Assembly (NCBI GenBank): GCA_964620345.1
Contig: CAZUHK010000162.1
Span: 1-6,851, forward strand
Direction of reading: 5' to 3'
From: CAZUHK01 sp964620345
GTDB taxonomy: Bacteria; Planctomycetota; Phycisphaerae; Phycisphaerales; Zrk34
DNA: 6,851 nt
Under the pieces are notes generated by a model. The model was not told the DNA's origin, ran no database searches, and worked only from the letters and a program-made list of their open reading frames with translations. Position 1 is the stretch's first letter; every line of letters begins with the position of its first letter. A program made the translations under genes and the position numbers. Shown here in pieces: positions 1-5,554 of this stretch.

Positions 1-76
1 GGTTGGGGGTATCGGCCGCTGGCTCGGTTGGCCTATCATACGCCCCTCTTGCAATCGATCTGACGAGCCGAACAGC

Positions 77-1312
77 ATGACCACGATCAACGACCATTAC
101 CTCAAGCTCGCCGCGGGCTACCTGTTTCCGGAGATCGCGCGGCGGGTCAGCGCGTTCGCGGCCGACCATCCGGGCGAGCCGATCATCAAGCTGGGCATCG
201 GGGACGTGACCGAACCGCTGCCCGAGGCCTGTCGCGAGGCGATGCACCGGGCGGTCGACGACATGGGATCGCGCGACCGGTTTCACGGCTACGGCCCGGA
301 GCAGGGCTACGACTGGCTGCGCGAGCGGATCGCCGAGCACGACTATCGGCAGCGCGGCGCCAGCGTCGATGCCGGCGAGGTGTTCATCAGCGATGGCGCC
401 AAGTGCGACACGGGCAACATCCTCGATATTCTGGGCCCCGACAATCGCATCGCCGTGTGCGACCCGGTGTACCCCGTGTACGTGGACACCAACGTCATGG
501 CCGGGCACACCGGCAAGGCGGACGACCGGGGCCGGTACGAAGGCCTGGTCTACCTGCCGATGACCGCTGAGAACGACTTCGTGCCCGACCTGCCCGCCGA
601 GCCGGTGGACGTGGTGTACCTGTGTTATCCGAACAACCCCACCGGCGCCACGGCCACGGCCGAGCAGCTCGAGCGTTGGGTGGATTACGCGCTGCGGCAC
701 GGCTGCCTGATCCTGTTCGACGCGGCGTATCGGGACTTCATCACCGACGATTCACTGCCGGGGTCGATCTACGAGATCGACGGGGCCCGGCGGTGCGCGA
801 TCGAGTTCTACTCGTACAGCAAGTCGGCGGGGTTCACCGGCACGCGGTGCGCGTACACGGTGGTGCCTCACGAGCTGACGGGCAAGGCGGCCGACGGGAC
901 GGCCGTGCCGCTGCACAAGCTGTGGAACCGCCGGCAATCGACGAAGTTCAACGGCGTGTCGTACATCGTGCAGCGCGGCGCCGAGGCGGTGTACACCGAC
1001 GCCGGCCGGGCGCAGGTGCAGGCCCTGGTTCGGTTCTACCTTGAAAACGCGCGGCTCATCCGCGAAGCGCTGGCGGCGGCGGGCTACACGGTGTTCGGCG
1101 GTGTGAACTCGCCGTACATCTGGGTCAAGACGCCCCGGGGCATCGGCTCGTGGGCGTTCTTCGATCAACTGCTGGCGCAGGCCCACGTGGTCGGCACGCC
1201 GGGCGCCGGCTTCGGCGCGGCCGGCGAGGGGTACTTCCGCATCTCGGCGTTCAACAGCCGCGCGAACGTGGAAGAAGCGATGCGGCGCGTCGGCGAGAAA
1301 TTGGGCGCGTGA
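77..1312 (+). CDS. dapL: LL-diaminopimelate aminotransferase
   Basis: This PLP-dependent fold type I aminotransferase converts tetrahydrodipicolinate directly to LL-diaminopimelate using glutamate as amino donor. It thereby bypasses the acylated DapD/DapC/DapE route to lysine and peptidoglycan, and acts in the cytosol. The 411-residue length is normal for the family. The N-terminus (NDHYLKLAAGYLFPEIARRV, then IIKLGIGDVTEPLP) is the characteristic DapL opening and fixes the start. Visible active-site residues are Asn187 in CYPNNPTG, Asp215 and Tyr218 in FDAAYRDF, the Schiff-base Lys249 in YSKSAGFTGTR, and Arg388 in GYFRISAF, which should bind the substrate carboxylate. WNRRQ and GVNSPYIWVKTP are further family signatures. 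The ribosome binding site is weak (GAG at 65-67). A -10-like TATCAT at 34-39 has no good -35 partner. Function is confident; regulation is not visible. The last codons are partly repeated just after the stop. Confidence 0.97.
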   Translation: MTTINDHYLKLAAGYLFPEIARRVSAFAADHPGEPIIKLGIGDVTEPLPEACREAMHRAVDDMGSRDRFHGYGPEQGYDWLRERIAEHDYRQRGASVDAGEVFISDGAKCDTGNILDILGPDNRIAVCDPVYPVYVDTNVMAGHTGKADDRGRYEGLVYLPMTAENDFVPDLPAEPVDVVYLCYPNNPTGATATAEQLERWVDYALRHGCLILFDAAYRDFITDDSLPGSIYEIDGARRCAIEFYSYSKSAGFTGTRCAYTVVPHELTGKAADGTAVPLHKLWNRRQSTKFNGVSYIVQRGAEAVYTDAGRAQVQALVRFYLENARLIREALAAAGYTVFGGVNSPYIWVKTPRGIGSWAFFDQLLAQAHVVGTPGAGFGAAGEGYFRISAFNSRANVEEAMRRVGEKLGA

Positions 1313-1330
1313 CGCAAACTGGGCGCGTGA
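1298..1330 (+). repeat. Short tandem duplication across the dapL stop codon
   Basis: The 15-mer AAAYTGGGCGCGTGA occurs at 1298-1312 and again at 1316-1330, with one mismatch (T versus C) and a period of 18 bases. The first copy ends exactly on the dapL TGA. The second gives a duplicated stretch of gene end in the spacer. It looks like a replication-slippage product; no function is apparent. Confidence 0.7.
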
Positions 1331-1353
1331 GGCGGGAGTGTGAGCGCGTCCGC

Positions 1354-1379
1354 ACGCGGTGCTGGAAGCACCGCTCGCC
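1354..1379 (+). repeat. REP-like hairpin, upstream copy
   Basis: A perfect 8-bp stem (GCGGTGCT at 1356-1363, AGCACCGC at 1367-1374) encloses a GGA loop, or equally a 7-bp stem with loop TGGAA. The 26 bases 1354-1379 are identical and in the same orientation to 2122-2147 on the other side of the transposase gene. There is no T-run behind the stem, so it is not a classical intrinsic terminator, although it follows the dapL 3' end. By position and structure it fits a REP-type element served by the neighbouring transposase. That link is inference. Confidence 0.8.
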
Positions 1380-1409
1380 CGCTCGCCTGGGGTTGGGGGA
1401 GTACGCGGT

Positions 1410-1438
1410 TTGACCGGGGCGGGTGGGGGCGGCACAAT
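1410..1438 (+). promoter_or_regulatory. Probable sigma-70-type promoter of the transposase gene
   Basis: A -35-like TTGACC (1410-1415, five of six consensus bases) is followed after exactly 17 bases by a -10-like CACAAT (1433-1438, four of six). Transcription would start near 1445, giving a leader of about 26 bases that contains the ribosome binding site AAGAGGA at 1457-1463. This also argues that translation does not start at the in-frame ATG at 1423, which lies inside the promoter spacer. Confidence 0.5.
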
Positions 1439-1470
1439 CGCTGGCATCACTTGTTCAAGAGGACAGTGAC

Positions 1471-2079
1471 ATGGCCAAGCGCATCGATCGTTCCACGCGC
1501 AGCGCGAACAAGTGGCACGGGCAGGCCCACCGGTTCGAGCATTGGTACGTTGACAACCAGGTGTACTTCCTCACCGCACGCTGCGGGGACCGGTACCCCG
1601 CGTTCGCCGAAGAGCGGGCCAAGGCGGTGTTCTGGGATCGGTTCGAGCACTACACCGCGAAGCACCGATTCACGCCTTGGGTCACGTCGCTGCTGGACAA
1701 TCACTACCACTGCCTGGGGTACTGCAAAGTCGGCGTGGAGCTGAAGACGATGATGCAGCGGCTGCACGGATCGGTGGCGAAGCTGGTGAACGACCTGCTG
1801 CCCGAGCGGCGGGTGCCGTTGTGGCTGGACGACCGGGGTCGGGCCTACATGGACGGCTGCCTGCGCGATGCCAAACAAGGGCGGGCGACGTACGGCTACG
1901 TGCTCAAGCAGGCCCAGCGGCACGGCATCGTCCAAGACTACCGCGACTACCCGCACACGCGGGTGAACATCGCGCTCGATGAGGCGCTGCGGCGCGCGAT
2001 CGAGTTGGGCGCGTTCATGGACGGCGCGGCGTACCGGCGGTACGAGGGGTATGAGGCGCGGCGATACGACCACGATTGA
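1471..2079 (+). CDS. REP-associated tyrosine transposase (RAYT), HUH/Y1 family
   Basis: This 202-residue single-domain protein has the IS200/RAYT (Y1 transposase) layout. Such enzymes nick single-stranded DNA next to hairpins through a tyrosine. The N-terminal strand is HWYVDNQVYFLTARCGD (residues 24-40). The metal-binding HUH motif is DNHYHCL, with His78 and His80. The candidate nucleophile lies in YGYVLKQAQRHGIV: Tyr143 aligns best with the Tyr of the usual YxxxNPVRAG motif, and Tyr141 is a second candidate. The Asn-Pro of that motif is replaced by Lys-Gln-Ala. The tail (YPHTRV, then AFMDGAAYRRYEGY) matches a wording I associate with planctomycete members. The ATG at 1471 is preferred over 1423 because AAGAGGA sits 7 bases upstream. 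REP-like hairpins bracket the gene, with an exact 26-base copy on each side. No second orf and no insertion-sequence ends are seen, consistent with a domesticated RAYT rather than a self-mobile IS. Confidence 0.85.
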   Translation: MAKRIDRSTRSANKWHGQAHRFEHWYVDNQVYFLTARCGDRYPAFAEERAKAVFWDRFEHYTAKHRFTPWVTSLLDNHYHCLGYCKVGVELKTMMQRLHGSVAKLVNDLLPERRVPLWLDDRGRAYMDGCLRDAKQGRATYGYVLKQAQRHGIVQDYRDYPHTRVNIALDEALRRAIELGAFMDGAAYRRYEGYEARRYDHD

Positions 2080-2090
2080 TGCGCGCGAGG

Positions 2091-2101
2091 TACGCGGTGG
2101 A
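2091..2101 (+). repeat. Partial REP-like unit without hairpin
   Basis: The 11-mer TACGCGGTGGA at 2091-2101 recurs exactly at 2156-2166, where it opens the third hairpin unit. Here the right arm of the stem is missing and the sequence runs on into TATCACACG. It is best read as the left end of a decayed or truncated unit, 12 bases after the transposase stop codon. Confidence 0.5.
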
Positions 2102-2121
2102 TATCACACGCGCGGCGTACG

Positions 2122-2152
2122 ACGCGGTGCTGGAAGCACCGCTCGCCTGAAC
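2122..2152 (+). repeat. REP-like hairpin, first downstream unit
   Basis: It carries the same 8-bp stem as the upstream copy (2124-2131 pairing with 2135-2142, loop GGA). Bases 2122-2147 are identical to 1354-1379. The right flank CTCGCCTGAAC continues into a second, slightly different unit, giving a tandem pair with a period of about 35 bases. The unit lies in the 115-base convergent gap between the transposase and the TadG-like gene and could also slow transcription from both sides, although it has no T-run. Confidence 0.8.
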
Positions 2153-2156
2153 AACT

Positions 2157-2185
2157 ACGCGGTGGAAGCACCGCTGGCCTGAACC
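2157..2185 (+). repeat. REP-like hairpin, second downstream unit (variant)
   Basis: This copy starts ACGCGGT and ends GGCCTGAACC, like the unit before it. It lacks three bases (GCT) and has one substitution in the right flank. It still folds: GCGGTG at 2159-2164 pairs with CACCGC at 2169-2174 around a GAAG loop. Preservation of the stem despite the deletion suggests that the folded form matters. The unit ends 9 bases before the stop codon of the convergent gene. Confidence 0.7.
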
Positions 2186-2194
2186 AGAGAAAAC

Positions 2195-4243
2195 TCAGTG
2201 CGTGAGCGTGACCGGGGCGAGGGTGGTGATGGATTCGAGGTAGCCGAAGAAGGTGTCGATCTCTTCGGTGCTCACGCCCTGGGGCGCATCGCCGTTTTCG
2301 AGCACGGCCAGCCAGTCGCTGATGCCCGGGTTGCCGGTGTGCTGGCTGACCGGTTCGAGCTTGGCGTGCCACATCGGCGTCCAGGCGTCGAACGAGTGGT
2401 TGTTGAACACCTTGGCCTGAGCGACGGCGACGAGGTTGGGCGAGGGCCGGCCCCCGCGGAAACGGCTGGGCCAGGCCTGCGGGTTGTCGGCGTTGCGCAC
2501 CACCGCAAGATAGCTGAGGAACTGCCAGCGCTGGGCGTCGCGGTTGAAATCCAGCACGCCGTGGTCGAGGTTCATCGGGGCCGGCGCGTCCGACGCATTG
2601 GGATTGAACCCCGCCCAAGGGTTTTCCGGCTGCTTGTCCCAGTCGGTGTTGGCCCCGGCGAAAACGTAGTAGTCATACCGGTAGACCGGCTGGGGCGTGG
2701 GCTCGGCGGTGACCGCGTCGAGCTGCGGCTCGATGTCGATGGTGAAGTCCCAGTTGACCGAGTATTCCCACTGGTGACGCCAGACGTAGTCGTTGAGGCG
2801 TTCGAGGTTGAACCGGTCCATGTCGTACCAGCCGGCGAAGCCACCGGTCGCGCTGTTGTGGGCCGTGCCGTGGTTCGGGCCGTTCTGCGGGCCGAAGTAC
2901 TCGATGCGCGGCGAATTGCCGGTCGCCGCCCAGGTGCCTTCGTCCATGAAGCGGGCGTGGCCGATGGGGTGCTTGCTCTTGATCTCGACCATGAAGTAGG
3001 CCGTCTGCAGCACGCGCGGCAGTTGGCGGGTGTTGTGGTACGCCTCGCCGATCGCCTTGGCTTCTTCGAAGCTGGAGACCCACTCGGTGTTGTGATGGTG
3101 GCCGAAGTGCTCGGTCACCCCGGGCCAGAGCTGGTTGAGCTTGATCTCGGATATCTCACGCACCCACATGGCCAGGCGGGTGTGGGGCAGGTGATCGCGG
3201 TTGAAATCATCGACGCGGCGCAGCAGCCAGCCGCGGGGCCCATAGGTGCGATAGCCGGTGACGGCGACCTCGCCGCCGACGTGCCGGCCCTCATTGCCGC
3301 CGGTCCCCGAAGCGCCGGGCCCCCCGCCGCCGCCCGACACGCCGTCCACATCGCCGGGCACGTACTCGCCGCCGCTGCGCGTCGCCTGCCGATCGCGCCA
3401 GCCGAACACCGCGTCCCACGGCCCGCGGCGCGTGCGTGCATCGTCGATGCCCGGCGGAAGCTGGCCATGCACCACCGGCCGCTGAAAATCGTTGAACTCA
3501 CCCCGCTCGTACGGCAGCTTGGGCTCCAGCGGCAGCACCATCAGCCCCGCGTCGACGCGGCTGATGTCCGGCAGCGTCGTCTGGCCGGCGTCGGCGGCGT
3601 TGCGCTGCACCACCACCGCGAGGTTTTCCATGATCGTCTGGTTCATCTCGTCCATGGCGTACATCTGCCGCCACAGCGCCCCGCCGCGGTTGTGGTGCGT
3701 GATGTCGCGCACGTCGCGGACATTGAAGAACTCGGCGACGGGCTCGACCTCGTCGAGCGTTTGCTGCAGCTCGTTGCGCAGTTGCTCGAGCAGGGCGGTG
3801 ACCACGTCCTCCAGGTCGCGCGGGCCGCCGCCGATGCCGCGGGCCAGTTGCCCCTCCAGCGATTCGCCGAACGCCTTGGTCTCGTCTTCGACGTTCCACG
3901 CCGCCTGGGGCATCGCGTCCAGCACGTTGATCAGCGCGATGGTGCGGGCGATGTTGATGTTGTTGTGGGCCACGGTGTTCAGCGAGCGGGCGGTCCACGT
4001 CGCCGCGGCGATGGCCGTCGCGTCGGCCGAGTCCTGCACGCTCACGCGGCGGTTGACCTGCTCGCCGATGTTCAGCACGAACAGAATCAGCGCCACCAGC
4101 AGCATCATCGCCAGCAGCGTGATGATCATGATCACGCCCGGCTCACCGCGGCAGGCGGTGCGGCCAGATCGGCCGGGGCGATGGTCGGCGGGAGGTACGG
4201 TGTCGGCGGTGCTGGGGTGCATCGGTTTGATCCCTCGTGGCAT
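2195..4243 (-). CDS. TadE/TadG-like membrane-anchored protein
   Basis: This protein of about 682 residues has a single N-terminal membrane helix (about residues 36-58, GVIMIITLLAMMLLVALILF) preceded by basic residues. After it comes NRRVSVQDSADATAIAAATW, the pattern of the TadE/TadG-like N-terminal family (one helix, then an Asp/Ala-rich helix). The rest should lie outside the cytoplasm. It contains an acidic amphipathic, possibly coiled-coil helix (about 144-173), a Gly-rich linker (about 291-323), and a C-terminal part with LVAVAQAKVFN and WTPMWHAKLEPV (about 604-632), a wording I recall from long planctomycete TadG-like proteins. The start is uncertain. ATG at 4243 has AGGGG four bases upstream; ATG at 4222 has GAGGG nine bases upstream; a GTG at 4294 keeps the frame open but lacks a ribosome binding site. 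No other tad or pilus gene is nearby, so a role in pilus assembly is only inferred from the anchor region. Confidence 0.75.
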   Translation of the reverse strand: MPRGIKPMHPSTADTVPPADHRPGRSGRTACRGEPGVIMIITLLAMMLLVALILFVLNIGEQVNRRVSVQDSADATAIAAATWTARSLNTVAHNNINIARTIALINVLDAMPQAAWNVEDETKAFGESLEGQLARGIGGGPRDLEDVVTALLEQLRNELQQTLDEVEPVAEFFNVRDVRDITHHNRGGALWRQMYAMDEMNQTIMENLAVVVQRNAADAGQTTLPDISRVDAGLMVLPLEPKLPYERGEFNDFQRPVVHGQLPPGIDDARTRRGPWDAVFGWRDRQATRSGGEYVPGDVDGVSGGGGGPGASGTGGNEGRHVGGEVAVTGYRTYGPRGWLLRRVDDFNRDHLPHTRLAMWVREISEIKLNQLWPGVTEHFGHHHNTEWVSSFEEAKAIGEAYHNTRQLPRVLQTAYFMVEIKSKHPIGHARFMDEGTWAATGNSPRIEYFGPQNGPNHGTAHNSATGGFAGWYDMDRFNLERLNDYVWRHQWEYSVNWDFTIDIEPQLDAVTAEPTPQPVYRYDYYVFAGANTDWDKQPENPWAGFNPNASDAPAPMNLDHGVLDFNRDAQRWQFLSYLAVVRNADNPQAWPSRFRGGRPSPNLVAVAQAKVFNNHSFDAWTPMWHAKLEPVSQHTGNPGISDWLAVLENGDAPQGVSTEEIDTFFGYLESITTLAPVTLTH

Positions 4244-4280
4244 TTTACCCCTGTCGCGGCGCGCACGGGTAGCGTTCACC

Positions 4281-4311
4281 TTGATAGGACGCACACCGGG
4301 GGGCGTTTAAT
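4281..4311 (+). promoter_or_regulatory. Possible promoter of the methyltransferase gene in the divergent gap
   Basis: TTGATA (4281-4286, five of six -35 consensus bases) and TTTAAT (4306-4311, five of six -10 bases) are separated by 19 bases, somewhat longer than optimal. Transcription would begin near 4318, leaving a leader of about 19 bases before the ATG at 4337. Read on the other strand, TATCAA (4286-4281) could serve as a -10 for the TadG-like gene starting at 4243, with only a poor -35. This AT-richer patch is the only region available for divergent promoters. Confidence 0.4.
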
Positions 4312-4336
4312 TCATCCGCCGCGTAAGCTGTAGGCC

Positions 4337-5275
4337 ATGGGTCGAGCCGAATCCCGACAAACCGCCCGCCAGGCCGCCCGATCGCGGATTCTGGCCCGTC
4401 AGCGGCTGTTCGAGCACCGCCAGGCCGTCCGCCTGACCCACCGCCGCCCCGCCGGGGTGACGATCGACACCTACGCCGGCCATTTGCTGTTGACCGATTA
4501 CGCGGGGCTGGCCGAAGACACGCTGCGCCAGATCGCCCAGGATCACCTCGACGCCCTGGCCGACGCGGGCCTGCCGGCACTGAGCGCCACGGCCAAGCGC
4601 CGGCCCGACAACCTCTCCCACACCAAGGCCGACCCGGCCCCGATCGCCCTGCTCGGCAACGCCCCGCCGCCACGCTTCGCGGTGCGCGAGTTCGACTGGC
4701 AGCACGAGGTCGGCTTCGAGGCCGCGGGCTTCGCGACCGGCCTGTTCCTCGACGCCGCCGAAGCCCGCCTATGGGTCCACCAGCACGCCGCCGACCGCGA
4801 CGTGCTCAACCTGTTCAGCTACACCGGCGCCTTCAGCATCGCCGCGGCGACCGGCGGGGCCGGCCGCGTCATCGAAGTCGACACCGCCCGCAAGTGGCTC
4901 GACTGGGCCAAGGCCAATCAGCAGCTCAACGACGTCACCACCGTCCGCCAGCGGCGCAACGACGCCGTCGCCTTCCTCCAGCGACACGACCCGGCCGGCT
5001 ACGACCTGCTCATCTGCGACCCGCCCAGCTACGCCAACCCCAAAAAAGGCAAGCGATTCAGAATCGATCACGGCTACAAACTCATGGCCCCCCACCTCAC
5101 CCGCGTGCTGCGGCCCGGCGGCCACCTGCTGGCCATGTGCAACCACGCACAGACCACCGCCATCCAGTTCCGCAAGTGGCTGCCACGCGAGCTGAAGTTC
5201 ATCCGGTGGATCCCAATCCCACCGGATTTCGAGGGGGCGGACCATCTGAAAATCGCCTGCCTGACCAAGGGCTGA
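4337..5275 (+). CDS. Class I SAM-dependent rRNA methyltransferase, COG1092 (RlmI/RlmK-like)
   Basis: This 312-residue enzyme transfers a methyl group from S-adenosylmethionine, most likely to a base of 23S rRNA, in the cytosol. An N-terminal region containing RLTHRRPAGVTIDTYAGHLL (32-51) and EVGFEAAGFATGLFLDAAEARLW (124-146) matches the region preceding the catalytic core in this family. The Rossmann core has motif I VLNLFSYTGAFSIAAATGG (156-174), the acidic end of strand 2 in VIEVDTARKWLDWAK (178-192), and motif IV LLICDPPSYANPKKG (224-238). Cys268 in LLAMCNHAQ falls where RlmI has its SCS segment. An N-terminal PUA domain as in E. coli RlmI (about 396 residues) is not evident, which accounts for the shorter length. 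DPPSYANPKK and ARKWLDWAKANQQLN resemble the RlmK half of RlmKL as much as RlmI, so the target base cannot be assigned. The ribosome binding site is weak. The gene is divergent from the TadG-like gene and stands alone. Confidence 0.88.
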   Translation: MGRAESRQTARQAARSRILARQRLFEHRQAVRLTHRRPAGVTIDTYAGHLLLTDYAGLAEDTLRQIAQDHLDALADAGLPALSATAKRRPDNLSHTKADPAPIALLGNAPPPRFAVREFDWQHEVGFEAAGFATGLFLDAAEARLWVHQHAADRDVLNLFSYTGAFSIAAATGGAGRVIEVDTARKWLDWAKANQQLNDVTTVRQRRNDAVAFLQRHDPAGYDLLICDPPSYANPKKGKRFRIDHGYKLMAPHLTRVLRPGGHLLAMCNHAQTTAIQFRKWLPRELKFIRWIPIPPDFEGADHLKIACLTKG

Positions 5276-5305
5276 ACCCGCGTCATCGATGAACAGGCGC
5301 ATTGG

Positions 5306-5503
5306 ATGATCGTCCTGGAGCAGGTTGCAGCGTTGCGTCGCGCCTGTCGGGTGCCACACCTTGCCCGCTTTAGCGGCAAGGTGTGCGAAGGCCATCACAC
5401 CTTGCCCTTCGGGACAAGGGGTGGCACCCACTACGGGTCGCCGAAAGATGCTCTAAAAGACGCCGACGACTTGATCGCGCGGTGCGACGCCGCGCTGGGA
5501 TGA
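5306..5503 (+). CDS. Doubtful small ORF running through the palindromic repeat
   Basis: An open frame runs from just after the methyltransferase stop (same frame, 5276) to TGA at 5501-5503, with its first ATG at 5306 (65 residues). The parts outside the repeat look protein-like: EQVAALRRACR before it and YGSPKDALKDADDLIARC after it, with plausible amphipathic character. The middle 27 codons are simply the palindrome read as protein. There is no ribosome binding site before 5306. It could be a remnant of a gene split by insertion of the repeat, a small uncharacterised gene, or chance in GC-rich DNA. I recognise no family. Confidence 0.2.
   Translation: MIVLEQVAALRRACRVPHLARFSGKVCEGHHTLPFGTRGGTHYGSPKDALKDADDLIARCDAALG
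5349..5429. repeat. Inverted pair of GGGTGCCAC hairpin units (BIME-like double palindrome)
   Basis: The outer arms GGGTGCCA (5349-5356) and TGGCACCC (5422-5429) pair perfectly. Inside are two hairpins. In the first, 5355-5365 pairs with 5375-5385 over 11 bp. In the second, CCTTG 5400-5404 pairs with CAAGG 5415-5419, extended by CCC/GGG around a TTC loop. Viewed as units, 5349-5385 and the reverse complement of 5396-5429 share most of their sequence. This is an inverted pair of one repeat separated by 10 bases, the arrangement called BIME in enterobacteria. I recall GGGTGCCAC hairpin repeats from planctomycete genomes. It lies between convergent genes and could act as a two-way transcription barrier. 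Confidence 0.75.
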
Positions 5504-5505
5504 GT

Positions 5506-5523
5506 CGCGAGCGGAAGCTCGCG
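5506..5523. repeat. GGAA-loop hairpin (REP-like)
   Basis: CGCGAGC (5506-5512) and GCTCGCG (5517-5523) form a perfect 7-bp stem around GGAA, a GNRA-type tetraloop. It lies three bases after the small ORF stop and about 30 bases beyond the 3' end of the convergent membrane protein gene. No T-run follows on either strand, so a Rho-independent terminator is unlikely. It is more likely a dispersed palindromic element or an mRNA 3' stabiliser. Confidence 0.6.
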
Positions 5524-5554
5524 GTGGCGGTGGGCCCGGGCGTCCGTCCGGGGC

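Noticed and set aside
34..39. Promoter for dapL from TATCAT
   Set aside because: It matches five of six -10 bases, but no acceptable -35 lies 16-18 bases upstream, so it is mentioned only in the gene entry.
1423..1470. Longer N-terminus for the transposase starting at 1423
   Set aside because: This ATG lies within the spacer of the likely promoter, has no ribosome binding site, and the extra 16 residues do not resemble the family. The ATG at 1471 has AAGAGGA at good distance.
2091..2185. CRISPR-like array
   Set aside because: The repeats are hairpin units placed nearly head to tail, with short related flanks rather than unique spacers of even length, and there are no cas genes.
2198..4333. 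A 711-codon open frame on the plus strand opposite the TadG-like gene
   Set aside because: The predicted protein is low-complexity (rich in Val, Gly, Arg, His) with no recognisable domain. The opposite strand has a membrane helix, the TadE/TadG signature and natural composition. Such mirror frames are common in GC-rich DNA.
5349..5429. tRNA-like cloverleaf
   Set aside because: Size and branching are superficially similar, but there is no GTTCRA T-loop, no anticodon arm of normal geometry, and the element is an inverted pair of one unit.
5355..5430. Intrinsic (Rho-independent) terminator
   Set aside because: Stems are strong, but neither strand has a T-run directly after a stem. A role as a transcription barrier remains possible but not as a classical terminator.
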